DNA of 64,000 nt, from the NCBI GenBank assembly GCA_027574665.1, contig CM050690.1, positions 71,715,433 to 71,779,432 on the forward strand. The letters run 5' to 3'. The stretch is from Rhynochetos jubatus (Eukaryota; Chordata; Aves; Eurypygiformes; Rhynochetidae). The translations under genes and the position numbers were made by a program. Position 1 is the stretch's first letter; the number at the start of each line of letters is the position of its first letter. Below the pieces are notes generated by a model. It did no database searches. It was not told the origin of the DNA and saw nothing but the letters and a program-made list of their open reading frames with translations. Below, piece by piece: positions 12,156-24,869 of the stretch.

Positions 12156-15100
12156 TCAGGAATTATCGTACAGTAAATACTTAAGTCCAGTTATTTATAT
12201 TTAATTGAATATGAAGCTCCATTCTTATTTTTATAATATTGCCAGAGTTTTGAAAATCCTGTTTGTGAAAGCGATAGGCTGTTTTATGCTGTGCTTCCTC
12301 TGTGCTGAGAAGTGTCATCCCCATTTGCTGAGTTACATGCTAAACCACATGAAGCCAACTGCTAACGCAATATGGGTAATGAACAGGGACACAGGGAGGC
12401 TGTCCCAGGTGCGGTGTTTGGTTTTGGCTTTGGTTTTTAATGTTGTACATGTATAATCCACACTGTTCAGTTAAACGCACAGCAGAGCTGACCAGCTCTT
12501 TGTTCTGCATGATACAAACTGACGACACCACAAATAAATGGTTAGATTTGAGCATAAGGTGTCTCTGAAGAGATGCACCCACTTCATTTTTCGTATGTTT
12601 TTGAGAGGAGAGTAAGTAATTTATTATCATGAAAGACCATTTCCCCTAGGCAAACTGGTATTAATTGCAAAAAGCCCATGGCAGCCTCCGTTACCTTCTC
12701 CTGCTGACGACTGTGTCTCCACTGTAGGCCCAAAATGGGGCCCAGTGTATGGCAAACCTTACCTTTCTTCACAGCTCCTTCATCCTGCCTTACGAAAAAG
12801 CCACATTTTAAGGTTTCTTTCGTTTTGTGGTTCTTCATTAATTCCCCTCATGTCACACCCATGGAAGAGAAAAGCCTGGAAGACTGGGCCCCCAGACTGT
12901 GCTTGAAACACTTTGTAGGTGCTGGGATGGCAGGAACACAAGGGTCTCAACTGGGAGAAGCGGGAGGAGGCCAGAAAATGAAGGATGGTTGTCTTCTCAC
13001 TTCTTCACACCGCTGCTGACTCGCTAGCTTCCATTCACTCAATGTTTCCTGGGAAGAGGAGTCTTTAAGGGAAGAGCGAAGCTTCTGTGGAGTCATAAAA
13101 AGGAGGAGGTGATCTGGTTTTGTAAGTACACAGGACATGAAGCACCCTGTAAATCGGTGCTGAGGACATAAAACTCCGACTCCCAGTGTGAGGCTGGGAA
13201 AGGAACTTTGCAACGTTTACCCATGTCAAAATTTTTGTCAATATTTTATTTGAGGCTTGACACCTTCAGGACATTACAACGTGAATGGTCAGTGCTATCT
13301 CTGCTCTGTTACACAAATAGAAATCTGGCATTGATTCAGGCCCACGGGATGACTGTAGATCTGTAGCAACATAACAAGAATTGTGAACCTGCAGAGAGAA
13401 GGGAAATGTGACCACCACGTATATCAGTACTTTTATTTACAAATTTGTTCAGAGAAAACTCTTTTCGGGAACTCACATTATCATCTTTCTCATGATCATT
13501 CCTTTTTAAATTCACTGTATGCTACAGAAAACAGAGCAGAGTCAGGTTTTCTCTGGAAATCTTTCCATAAAATCATCCTCTACTTGTTTCTAAGACTTCA
13601 AAATAGTATCTTTCTTAATGGGCCTTTGTCAAAAATACTAAGGTGTTACTAATTCATGAGAAGGGATAAAATGAGTACTTCTTTCAGCAACAGAAACGCC
13701 AAAATGTTAAAAATGTTACAGGCATTGAAGAACTGTACTGTGATGTTACTAATTTAAGAAGTTCCACCTTTCCTGTCCTTTTCCATTAGCTCAGGACTCT
13801 AGTTGTCAATATGATCAGTTATTGTACTTAATATTAGATTTTACTGCAATGATGTTTCAGAGTTAGAAGTACCCTGGGTCTGATCTCGCTCGTCTGATTT
13901 TAATTCCATACACATAAAATCAAATGAATAAAGAGCTCCTCTATATCATGTTTATGCAAATAATATGTTTAGATGAAGGTGAGATGTCTTGAGATAACAA
14001 CGCATCCCCCCCTCCCACTTTAGCAGAACCAGTCATGGCTGAATGAAACGAGGCAGGAAACAAGGCTGCCGTCTTCATGATGCTTTCCTTTTTCTTTCTC
14101 TTACGAGTGCTGGACACTTATTCCCATTTAAGAAGCAGGCATGTTGCGATGTCATGGGGGCAAACCCTTCAAGGACATTCTGGTTATCTTGTTTAGAGAA
14201 TTTGCACTATTAGTAATGTCACAACTAGTTGGTTGGTTGGTGGTTTTTTTCCCAGTGTTCTTTCCATCTTTCACGGTGCTCTCATTAAGTTTCTTTGAAT
14301 TCCCTGAAATCAAGCAACTCAGGTGGTTTGTGGGAGACAAACTTCCAGATAACTACCCAAGTCAGGGTGAATCGTAAATGTCTTTGCCGTGGCATTGGTG
14401 CCCATGAGTCGATACCACTCCCTGCAGCGTGTCAAAATATGGGGAGAATGGTGTAAGTAGGAGATGTGGCAATGATGACATTGATATTTCTGAACTGTAG
14501 AGGGATTGCTTCATGGAGGAAAACGGTGGAAGTATCTGCTGTAAAATGTCCTCAAATGATTTTTTGGCAGGATCTATAAACCAAAACTTTTCCCTCAAAT
14601 TTTCCACCACTCATTTCTCACTCGCTGGCTCATTCACCTTTTTATTTAAGCTGCAAACGTTTGGGGCTGCTTGTTCAAGACCAAACTGTGTAAAGCGATT
14701 TGTAATTCTGTTGCCTTCTACGGTGAATTCAGTTTCATACATTGCTCTTCTAGGTATGCAAGGTGTGTTAATCAGTTGCATTTTCCAATGTTTCTTCTTG
14801 GAAACTAACTTTTTACCTCCCCATGTATTAATGTTTTACCTGTGTGTTAAAGACAATGACTTCACGTCACGCAGAGGCATCAAAGCAGAGTACTGCCTTG
14901 CTCCAGATAAGCACCTGCAGCAAACGGAATGCACTGCTTTCCACCTTGGATTGCACAGTAGACTGAGATAAGCAGATCCTGCCTGCTGTTTTCAAGGAGA
15001 TAGAGAGTTCTGTGATCTTGGGCTGCTTTTTGAAAGGATAATTATCAAAGGCTATGTCTGCTCCAAGGAGAGGGAACGGGGCTCTTGTCACCCTGAGGAT

Positions 15101-16641
15101 CAAGCCCTTCCCTCCCGGAGGGCTGGGTGCTTGGTTGCCCCCCGGCGTTCAATGACATTATAGCACTTCGCCAGGGCACAGGAGCTGCCTGCCTTTCCTT
15201 GCGCCACTCGATAACCTCAGCCCTGCCCCTCTCTGTTTCATCTTACTCTGAATTTTCCTTACAGTGATGCACTGCTGCAGTTAGTTCTCATTTCTCGTGC
15301 GCAGGCAACACAGGACAGTTGCTCGCTGCTGGCAGGAACCCAGCTGCGTAGTGCCAGCGAGGATCCTGCCGTATGGACACGTGGAGTGAGACCCCACCGA
15401 GGACATGCTTAGCATCAAACTTAGGGTCGAATCTGGCCTTTGAAACCTTCAGTGCTAATGCCAAGAGTCAAAACCTGTAGGGCAGCCATCCCCCATCTGT
15501 GTGGCAGATGAGTTTTCGTGGCATTGGTTCCCAACAGGTAAGGTGCCTCGGGAGGCAGGGACGGTGGTCACGGCACACAGAGAGGACAAAAGGCAAGTCT
15601 CTTTGACACCTCCGTTTTCAGAGCACCTCTGCTCATGAGGTTCTGCGAGAAGATGGAAAAATAGCAGAGCTGTGGGGCTGAAGGAGCAGCATGGGGGAAA
15701 GCAAAAGGCTCTGGCAGAAATGCCTTGTGTTAAAGGCAGCGAGCACTAGCCTGGATTTGCGTGGCTGGCAGATCACCATATAAGTGCAAATGTATCTCAA
15801 ACTACTTGTTTGGTTTTCCAATATTCTGATCTGATTATTTTTTTTTAATAAAAGAAATGCCATCTTTCAATACAATTTACAAGTTACCAGATTCCAGGGG
15901 TTTTAAGAGCTGATATACAGTTTCTTTAGTAAGCGCTGAAATTGCAACGTAACGCCCAATCCCAATAGGTAGATCCTTAAGAAATAGATCCCAAATATTG
16001 TTAGATTTCCCTAACATTGCTAAACGTGGCAATAAAACAGTTGTTAAAACCACGGTTATCTGTGAGTGAGAGGCGGCACCTTCTTGAAGGGTGTTGTTCT
16101 TATCTGGACAGGAATTTCGGGGGTTTTGGAATATTTTACTTGGGATATCAAGTGTGCCCAAAATTCAAGATTTCAGTCTACGCCTCAGAAAATGTAATCC
16201 AAAATCTGGAATTCAAACTAGATTCTTCTTTTCGCTATTTATGATCAGCTGTACAGGTTGAGCAGTTATTCAATACAGTGCCCTAGGACCCCTGTTGCCT
16301 TCAGTTCAGCAGCTCATGCATAGCTCTCTAACCTCGGGATGCATCATTGGATTTGTCTATGAATAAGGGACTGGACTTCAGCAGGAAATGCCTTTTGATG
16401 GACAAAAGGGAAAGCGTATTTCCACTGAGCGCCCTCAGCTGTTTCAGCAGAATTAAAAAGCAGTAAAAACAGTTTTGAAATCTGTTTATGGACATAAACA
16501 TAAACAGATGATTTGAAATAAACTGTAGGAGATGCTTTATCGGTATAAAAATTTCAGATTTTTTTCTGAGTAAATCTCAAGAGAGACAGACCTGTGCTAA
16601 TTCTACTGCATCAGAACAAAGACATAGCAATTAATTTGCCA
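12156..16641. other. Intergenic, no gene recognised
   Basis: Spacer downstream of SLC45A2. It contains open frames of up to 152 codons (14513-14971), but none resembles a protein family and there are no coupled splice signals with conserved coding. A perfect 11-bp hairpin lies at 16480-16509. No repeat family was identified. Confidence 0.6.
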
Positions 16642-17842
16642 TCACAGAATCACACAGAAGCACAGAATAGTTGGGGTTGCTGTGGGAGATGACCTAGCCC
16701 AAGGCCCCTGCTCAGCACAGAGCTGCTGATGCAGGCTGGTCAGGCTGTGCCCACTCAGATTCTGAGTATCTCAAAAGATGGAGACTCCACAACCTTTCCA
16801 GGCAACCTGTGCCAGTGCTTGACCACACTCATCATTAAAAAGGTTTCTCTTCTTCCACTTAAATGAAATTTATTGATACTCAATTTGTGCCTATTGCTTA
16901 TTGTCCACTCCCTGGACAACACTGAGAAGAGTCTAGTTCCATCTTTAACCCCCACCCCCATCAAGTATTTACACGTATTGATAAGATCCTTCTGAGACTT
17001 CCCAGCTCCAGGCTGAACAACCTGTCAGCCTCTCCTCACACAGTAGATGCTCCAAGCCCTACAGCATACTGGAGCCTCTCCAGTAAGTTCATCTCTCTCT
17101 TGTACCAAGCAGCCCAGCACCGGACACAGCATCCCAAATGCGGCCTCACGAGGCTGAGCCGAGAGGAAGGATCACCTCCCCTGATCTGCTGCCAACGCTC
17201 TGCCTAATGCAGCCCTGGATGCTGTTGGCCTTCTTCACTACAAGGGCACGTTGGTGGTTCATGTTCAACTTGTCCCCCAGGACCCCTACCCACGTCATTC
17301 TCTGCAAAGCTGCTTTAGAGTCTATCAGCCCCCAACCTGTACAGGTGCTGGGCCTTATCTGCTCCCAGGTGCAGGAGTTTGCATTTCCCTTCATTGAACT
17401 GCCTGGGGTTCCCATGAGCCCATTTCTCCAGCCCATCAAGGACGTTGAAAGGTGGCCACTCCTTCCACTTTTGTATCATTTGCAAACATACTGGAGTGCG
17501 CTCTGTCCCATCATCCAGCTCATTAATGAAGATGTTGAACAGGACAGACCTCAGTATTGATCTCTGGGGCATGCTGCTGGTCACTGCCCTCCAGCTGGGC
17601 TTTGTGCTGCTGATCACAACCGTTTAAGCCCGGCAGTTCAGCCAGTTTTAATTGAGCTCACTTTCCATCTACCTAGTCTGTCCTTTATTGGTTTGTCCGT
17701 GGGAATGTCATGGGAGACAGCACCAAAACCTTATTAAGTCAAGATAAACAACACCCACTATTCTCTCCTCACCCACCACACCAGTTGTCTCATCACAGGA
17801 TGTTACTAGCATGGTCAGTCATGGTTTCCCCATCGACTAATG
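16642..17842 (-). mobile_element. CR1 LINE, 1.2 kb decayed copy with reverse-transcriptase C-terminal remnants
   Basis: On the minus strand, from 17842 down to 16642, this reads as the last part of CR1 ORF2 and the 3' UTR. Frame-broken pieces of the polymerase are visible: VLFNIFINELDDGTE, RQFNEGKCKLLHLG, YRLGADRL, ALVVKKANSIQGCIRQSV, SGEVILPL, DGTRLFSVL and HWHRLPGKVVESPSFEI. The catalytic FADD-type motif is altered to FAND (about 17469-17491) and several frameshifts separate the blocks, so the copy is dead. It is 5'-truncated. The terminal tcacagaatcacacagaa at 16642 is the degenerate CR1 3' microsatellite. Confidence 0.93.
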
Positions 17843-20267
17843 GTTTGTAGCTATGAATTGATAGCAACTTCATTATTTCAGTATTAGAACTCGGCCTGCA
17901 AAAAAAATTGAAGGTATTTGATTTTCAGACTTCTTGTCTAAGCTGACCAGAGTCTTTGTTGTGACTACAGAGAGAAAGAAGTAATTTTCCTTCAAGATTC
18001 CAGGTCTATCCAACATTAGGTGAGATGTGACTTCTGACTGAAAGTGGGAAGATTCATTGAACAATGGTGCTAGACATCAGTGTTGAATGGCTAATTTGAT
18101 CGCTGTGCAACAAGTGTACCCATTCAGCTGGTCTGTGCAAGGAACACCACAGGTCCTTGGAGACACAGTATCTCATTGTTCCAAGGAACATCTGAGTGAG
18201 GAGAGAGTTAATATCTGAGCGAGCTACCTTTGTTTTATTATTTCCCACACTGAATAGTCTGCAGTCGGTCACCTTGACTTTCTGTTAGGGCTCCCCAAGC
18301 AGGTAGGTCAAGGTTTCAGAAAACTTACCCAACTAAATAAACTGTTTCTGTCTCCGGGCACTTTTTTTGGCCCAATTTGCTCAGGTGTCCTGTGACTCCA
18401 CATTTTACAGTTAAGATTTTGGGGAGGATTCTGAGGCTATGCACAAACATAAGCTGTGAAACCTGCACATATCTGTAGCATTTGAAGGAGCTGGTTCTAA
18501 GGAAAGCAACTCCTTGCAACTAGAGAACATGTCTAAAGTGTGGTACCAGCTGCACTTCAGCAAAGGAATGAGACAACTGTCTGCCCAGCCTTCTCTTGCA
18601 GACTCTCTCGACTGCTGCTGCATTGACTGATGCTGAGAATGTACCTGGAGGAGATTCTTGTAACCGTTTTATCATGATAAAAAGATATTTTCAATAACCC
18701 CATTCTGAATGGAATAATCAGACTTCTCTTTTGAAGCAGGAGAGAAATAACCCTTACTAAAAATTGGAGATCCTCAATCCCAATCTGGTATCCTTGACTT
18801 GCAGCGCACTCGTACCTATGCCTGCTCAAGCTCAGGGACACCAATTAGATCAGAGCTTCTGCGCAGGCACTCAATTGAATAATCAAGTTTCAAAGCAGAC
18901 AGTCATGAACGGGAATGAAGGGGACTGGATTTTATTTTTCTTACTGCTAAAGTGAGTGCCAAAGTAACTCAAAGAGAAAGTGATGAAATATTTCTACTGA
19001 AGAGGCATTTTAAAGGGAAGCCTGGAAATGCAATTGGAGGTTGTTATTACATTAAGAGCTTGGTTAGTTATTTGAGGGGAGGTGGGGGAGAGAGATTTAA
19101 AATTCCTTAGGCAATCAAAGTCAATGCCTAATGAGAGTATCTGGGCTTTAAAGGTTCTTTCAGTTTGTCACTAGATGTCAGGCTGCACCTTCAGGTCCCT
19201 ATCATTCCAGAGCAATGCGCAACTTTACCAGCAACCCACCAGGAATCTCTGACAGGAGACCGGTCACAAAAATCTCTTCAAGAACTCTGTGAGTATTGTT
19301 TTGTATCCTTCAGCTGTGTTTATTTTAGTCCATGAAAAGACAATTGTTACAAATGAAAACATGAACATTTGGTGGAAACAGGAGTGTTTCTGAAGAGCGC
19401 TGTACTGATTAGTTAGGGAACACCTGGACACCCAGTAGGAATCGTCGTTGTTAACATGTAGTCTCAAAGCTGGAAACACTACAGGCCTGATGCTGCATGC
19501 ACACTCAGAGCAACTGCCCCTTCCCTGCAGCACACCAGCTGGTGCCCCTGCCCACGCAACACAGAGCCCAGATTTCATGCACTGGTGGTCGGGACTTGCA
19601 GCACCTGCAAAGCAGTATTTCTCCGCACAGGCACAGGTAGAGCAGTGCTCTTTGGCCATGCTGGACACACACTGACCCACACAGCCCAGACTGCTGGCCT
19701 GGTCTAAGCCAACACTGGCCAGATGTGGACGGGTTGTACCTCCTTCAAACAGCAGATTCCTGACCTACACCAGTGGCTTGGGAAAAAGCTGCCATCCTAA
19801 GTTCACAGTCCAGTCACTACACACCCAAGGTATTTCCCTATTTGGGTAATTTGCCAAATAAAGGTTTTTATGTCTTTAGCGATCAGATACCCGGGGCTTC
19901 TTCTGAGCACAGTGTCTTGCTAGTACTCTGGGCTAGCTATGAGTTGTTCTGAACATCATCTATCTTACTCTGTTTTGTTGTCACAAAGTATTGTCTACAT
20001 TGACATCCACAAAAGCACATGGGTTTTGTCATGCTGAACACTGCAGAGCATGTCTTTTAGGTAATTTGCTATCTACTGAAATTCATAGTTATGCTTTAGA
20101 CACCTGGATAGCTTTTTATATAATGCACAAGAACATTCAAGCTTCAGGATAGGGATTAAAATTCCACCGAGCCAAGCAAGTAACTATGCCATTCAAAAGC
20201 AAACACTAAGAGTCTGGATTTGAGATTCATCCCCTCTTCTTAATTTAGGTACTGGGATGCTGGTGGG
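17843..20267. other. Intergenic, no gene recognised
   Basis: Single-copy-looking spacer between two CR1 copies. Minor open frames occur (for example on the minus strand at 19264-19680), but none has family resemblance. Confidence 0.6.
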
Positions 20268-20570
20268 GGGGGACTTTTTACAAGGGCCCGTAAGGACAGA
20301 ACAAGGGGTAGCAAGTTTAAATTGAAAATGAGTAGATTTAGATCGGAGATCAGGAAGAAATTCTTCCCGGAGAGGCTGGTGAGCCTCTGGCACAGGTTGC
20401 CCAAAGAAGCTGTGGGTGCCCCATCCCTGGAAGTGTCCAAGGCCAGGCTGGATGAGGCTGTGAGCAACCTGGTCTAGTGGAGGGTGTCCCTGCCCATGGC
20501 AGGGGGGTTGGAACTGGATGGTCTTTAAGGTCCCTTCCAACCCAAACCATTCTGTGATTCTGAGATTCCT
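20268..20570 (+). mobile_element. CR1 LINE 3' fragment, relatively young
   Basis: The sense-orientation CR1 3' end is well preserved: ggactttttacaagggc, agaaattcttcccggag, cccatccctggaagtgtcc, aggctggatgaggctgtgag, gtcccttccaaccc and the terminal attctgtgattctgagattc repeat. It is a 0.3 kb 5'-truncated copy. It shares an unbroken identical stretch of about 60 bases with the fragment at 31957-32066, so both belong to one subfamily. Confidence 0.96.
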
Positions 20571-23531
20571 GGCCTTTATAGACATGGTTAGATCTCTCTG
20601 AACTCTGGAGTTAAGTGTTTATGGTATCCTTCTCTCACACTTTGTTCTGAGCTTTCTCCCAGAACACGCAACCCAAATGCATTTCTTGCAAATCCTTTGA
20701 CACATTAGGCTGCTAGATTTGTAGGTCTAGAAAGTTCTTCGACTCTTGTTTGGCATACTGAAACTTCAACTGAACCAGCATCTGGGAGGACATTAATTAT
20801 TGTTCTTAGAGAGGGGAGACCTAGAATCCAGACCTGGATCCAATTTCTCTTCTTTATTTACAAGGAAAAAATAATCTTGGCACTTCCACTTTGAGGCTAC
20901 ACCCTAACCACTATACAGCAAAGCAGTGTTCAAGAGCTTGCTTTCCCATCCCAGCAGTCCCTTGACTGCACAACGGTGAGCAACTCATGCAGTAGGGAAC
21001 TGTTTCAAGCCAGAGGATTTGGGCACATTCATGGAGTAGCCCAGAGATTCAGTCATTCTCCAGGGAAGAGGAAGGGGGGAAGCTGAGTTTCCTAGGCTGT
21101 GAGCAAAAGCTCTGCCCACTTACTGAGTGTTTCAAAGGGAAAAGGAAGGACCATAATCTGCACATGCACTGAAGGTGAGACAAGGGAAGCATATCTAAAC
21201 ATAAATGCAAAGGGATGGGAAGAATGATTTAAGTTTACAGCCCCTCTTAAGTAAGTATGTCCTGGCACAGAGTGTTCTATGTCGGGATGCAGAGCTGCCT
21301 CCCTCCCTTAGGATACACGCTGCGGCCAGTCCTGACTGAGATATCCCCATGAAGCACAGAGGTAAACGCTACAAACTTAGCAGATTTAGGCATGCTCAGA
21401 AGCAGACTTCTAGGCACAAAAATTTTACTAGAAAAAAACCCAAACTTTAAGTACCTACAGACTTCAACTAGCAGCCAAGTCAGGACTTAGGAACATAGAG
21501 GGGTAGTTGTACAGTACTTAAATGCTCAAGTTCTTCTGTGGATTTATCTGATTCCTTCAGTCTTTGTATCTGTATAAGTCCATCAGCTGCCAGCTCACTT
21601 CTGCCGTTCTTCTCCAGGCACATGTTACCTTCCCAGTTAGCAAGCACCCAAGGCTGTAGTAGAAGTCTCTTCTCCCTTGCAAAGAAACAGAACAACAGCT
21701 TCTCCTTGCAAGTAGCAGAACCAGCTGCTTCCAGACCAAACCTGAATTTTAACAGGAATTATTGACAAGTACAGTAAACCTACCAGAGTCTGCAAAGCAT
21801 AATTGCCACTAACTGTACTGCAATTTTCTCTGGACAGAAATAGCAAGTTTGCTCCACATCAGTAGTTAGAGGTGACAGACAACCCTCTGCAGAAATGCTT
21901 TTGTAGAAGAGTTGGGCAGATGTTGGAGTTAGGCTGCAGGAGAAGGGTCTGGAAATAGAAAGAGGTTTCGAAACTTGTATTTATATATTCATGCCATATG
22001 ACTACTGGGGATTAACAAATTTGTGTTTTGACAACCGAACCAGAACTGTTACATTTTTCTATCTTTTAAAATAAATATCTTGACCTTTCCATTTTAATTA
22101 GAAAAATAAATTAAAATATTTTAAAATGTAAATACATACCATTACTGTAAGAAATTTCACAGCTTAAAACTACACTTTGTCATGCCTTTAGAAGTTCTTT
22201 TAAGAGCAACATCGAATTATTTCCCAGCTCTTTCTCTGGAAGACAGGCTGGGACAGGCATTGTCCCTGCCCTTCTCAAGGGTGGGAGAACACTGAACTGC
22301 AGACTCTAGGGCTGCTCACACCAGAGGAATTGAACTGGAGTTAGTTGAATCACCGGCAAGTATCAGTGCAGACCCCTAACAAACACTGTAGCTGAACAAG
22401 AACCTTTGTGCTCGGTTTTAGCTGAACGCAGAAGTATCCCAGAGCAAGCAGCTTGAAGTGGCTATGATATGGGGTTCTTTTTCCCCTTTTAATTTACAGT
22501 TGTGCTGACTTCCTAGCATGAAATACAAACAGTTTGTAGTGCAGCAAGAACAAAGCCTGCAGTCTCAGTGCCCTGGGAGAGATGCCTGCCTTGCCACACG
22601 TGGTCTGGGGCTGTAGATTTTCCTCCAGCAGCCTGGAGAGAGACTGGGGAACACAATGTCAGGAGGCTCATACCCTCCCCTCCAAACCCAGTCCAAGCAA
22701 CACCTCTCCATGAAGCTTCAAGTCCTGTTCTTAGGTTTCTCCTTTGATTTGAGTTGTTCTGTATCCTGGCAGCAGCAGAAGGGATGTGGGGAGCTGGAAA
22801 AGCAGATCCTGCACAGATCTGGAGGGGAGCACAGTGCTCCTTGTCCCCTCTCTTTCCTCAGTCCCTAAGAGAGGGGAAAGGGGCCAGATCTGAACCAGCA
22901 GGAGCCTTGTACTCACTTGTCCTTCTGATCCTATCAGGGCAGGTATGAAACCGGCTACCTGACCTCTGTGCCCTCACCAGAGCCCAGCAAGCAGTGATCA
23001 CCGCTGGTTGGCATCATTTACAATGTCACACAACAGTGAGACAGCAGCCTAGCTCCCACATCCTGCCACAAACACACACACAGGTGTAGGAAGGTTGCTG
23101 ACCACTTGCTGCTTGCACCTCCAGGTTGGGGGGACACAGCTGAGGCATCCCAGCCTTGCTCCACCCCATCCTGCCCCTTTCCTTCGTATGGTGCCCTGAA
23201 CATCCTGCATCCTCCCTTGATGGAGTCCCATTGCATCCCCCAGTTCCTCTTCCCCAAAACAGGTACAGGACCTAAAAAGCATCTCCTAGAGACATCCTAA
23301 TCCCTAGTGCCCCACCAATATCTCCTCCTACTCCTGTTCTCCAGTCTGGGGGACATTTTCAAGAAATGAGTTTCCATCAACAAGCTTCCAAGATCTGACA
23401 AGTCCAAAAGAGCACCTGTCACACAGAAGCCCTCCTTTACCCATCCCTCCTCCCCTTGTACCTACCAAGCATTCAATATCCCCATAGTCAAAAAAACCCG
23501 CAGTCCCACCCCCCGGAGCCCCCTGCCCATC
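20571..23531. other. Intergenic / possible RXFP3 3' UTR
   Basis: Lies downstream of the RXFP3 stop codon (minus strand). The first poly(A)-like hexamer on that strand is ATTAAA, the complement of 22488-22493, which would give a 1 kb 3' UTR. A canonical AATAAA on the minus strand lies further away at 20853-20858. No other gene or repeat was recognised. Confidence 0.4.
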
Positions 23532-24869
23532 TCAGCAGCGCTGCTCCATGGAGCTGGCAGGCAGCAGGTCATAGCGGCTGCTGTACATCACCACCCCAGG
23601 GGGGTAGTAGGCCACCTCCGGCTGCGCCGTTGCAGCAGGTGAAGACGCAGTGACCGGGTGGACAGGCACCAAGGCATGCAGGGCCTGGTCCTCCTGCTCG
23701 GGCTTGGTGGTATCGGTGAAAGGGCGCATGGTGGTGAGAGAAGGAGAGGTGATCCTCCAGAGAAGGCTCTTCAGTGCCTTGCGAAACTCCCTGCGCATGA
23801 GGCAGTAGAGGATGGGATTGAGGCAGCTGTTGGAATGTGCCAGGCACACGCTGATGGGGAAGAGGTACACTTGGGAGAGGAAGTACTGAGTACTGAAGTG
23901 CACCACGTTGAGTTTGATGAGGATGCCCCATGTTGTAAGCGCTTGGTTAGGCAGCCAGCACAAGAAGAAAGACAGCACCACGATGGACACTGACTTAGTC
24001 ACTTTGGAGTGGCGCCTGGTGCTGGGGCCACTGCAGGTGCTGCCAACATGCTTGTCACTGATGAAGCGCACCAGGAGCAAGTAGCAGAGGCTGATGATGG
24101 CCAGTGGCACCACAAAGCCCAGCAGCACCTTCTGGATATGGTACAGACCCAGCCAGAACTGGGTATTGCTGCCTCGGCCCTCAGGGAACTTGACAAGGCA
24201 GAGCACGTCATCAAAGACAGTGGCAGTGGTGGAAAAAATGGCATGAGGCAGGGAAGCCAAGATAGCTGACAGCCAGATGAGTGCACAAAGCCACTTGGCA
24301 GAGCAGCAGCCACCCAGTGAGTCACCTCGCCGTTGATTCTTCAAGGCTGAAGCCACAGAGCGGTACCGAGCCACACTCATGGCAGTGAGAAAGAAGACGC
24401 TGGCATACATATTCATGGCTGTCACATATGAGACGATCTTACACATTGCCTTGCCGAAGAGCCAGTTGAAGTCCAGCGCATTCTCCACTGCCCAGAATGG
24501 CAAGGTCAAGACAAACTGAAAGTCAGTCACTGCCAGGCTGGTCACAAACAGGTTGATGGAGGACTTTCTCCAGCCTTGCTTGCTTTTCATCAGGTAAAGG
24601 ACCAGCAGGTTGCCCACCAGCCCCAGGGCACACACCACGGAGTACACCAGGGAGATGACAATCCGCACCACGTTGGAGCTGTCCCCCTGCATCTCGTCGG
24701 CTCGCTCCAGGTTGATGTTCTTAAAGAGCTGCAGGAAGGACACGTTGCTCCTGTTGCCCATCTGGGCGCCCTCCAGGAAGCCCAGCGGCGCGTCCCAGGA
24801 CTCCCAGTCCGCTCCTTCCTTCATGCCGGCGGCTGGCAGGCAGGAACCGCGCTCGCAGGGGTCACCCAT
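23532..24869 (-). CDS. RXFP3: RXFP3, relaxin-3 receptor 1 (intronless class A GPCR)
   Basis: Gi/o-coupled plasma-membrane receptor for the neuropeptide relaxin-3, expressed mainly in brain (established knowledge). The single 445-codon frame holds all seven membrane helices. Visible landmarks are N87 in GLVGN (helix 1), D116 in LAVTD (helix 2), the WAVENALD motif at 126-133 used for relaxin-3 binding (W126, E129, D133), C143 paired with C224, ARY at 167-169 in place of DRY, CWLP at 304-307, and NPILY at 351-355. The near-terminal PPGVVMYSSRYDLLP matches the mammalian tail. N-glycosylation sequons occur near residues 39-43 (NRS, NVS). Start choice is uncertain: M1 (24869) is the longest, while M16 (24824-24822) aligns better with mammalian N-termini. 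It is convergent with SLC45A2 and divergent from ADAMTS12. Confidence 0.97.
   Translation of the reverse strand: MGDPCERGSCLPAAGMKEGADWESWDAPLGFLEGAQMGNRSNVSFLQLFKNINLERADEMQGDSSNVVRIVISLVYSVVCALGLVGNLLVLYLMKSKQGWRKSSINLFVTSLAVTDFQFVLTLPFWAVENALDFNWLFGKAMCKIVSYVTAMNMYASVFFLTAMSVARYRSVASALKNQRRGDSLGGCCSAKWLCALIWLSAILASLPHAIFSTTATVFDDVLCLVKFPEGRGSNTQFWLGLYHIQKVLLGFVVPLAIISLCYLLLVRFISDKHVGSTCSGPSTRRHSKVTKSVSIVVLSFFLCWLPNQALTTWGILIKLNVVHFSTQYFLSQVYLFPISVCLAHSNSCLNPILYCLMRREFRKALKSLLWRITSPSLTTMRPFTDTTKPEQEDQALHALVPVHPVTASSPAATAQPEVAYYPPGVVMYSSRYDLLPASSMEQRC

Noticed and set aside
14513-14971. 152-codon plus-strand frame, the longest anonymous frame in the spacer
   Set aside because: No family resemblance, no coupled splice signals, and the overlapping opposite-strand frame is equally open. 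Probably chance.
17138-17560. 140-codon plus-strand frame
   Set aside because: It is the reverse of the CR1 reverse-transcriptase remnant and not a gene.
20193-20585. Minus-strand frames of up to 130 codons
   Set aside because: They are antisense readings of the CR1 3' end.
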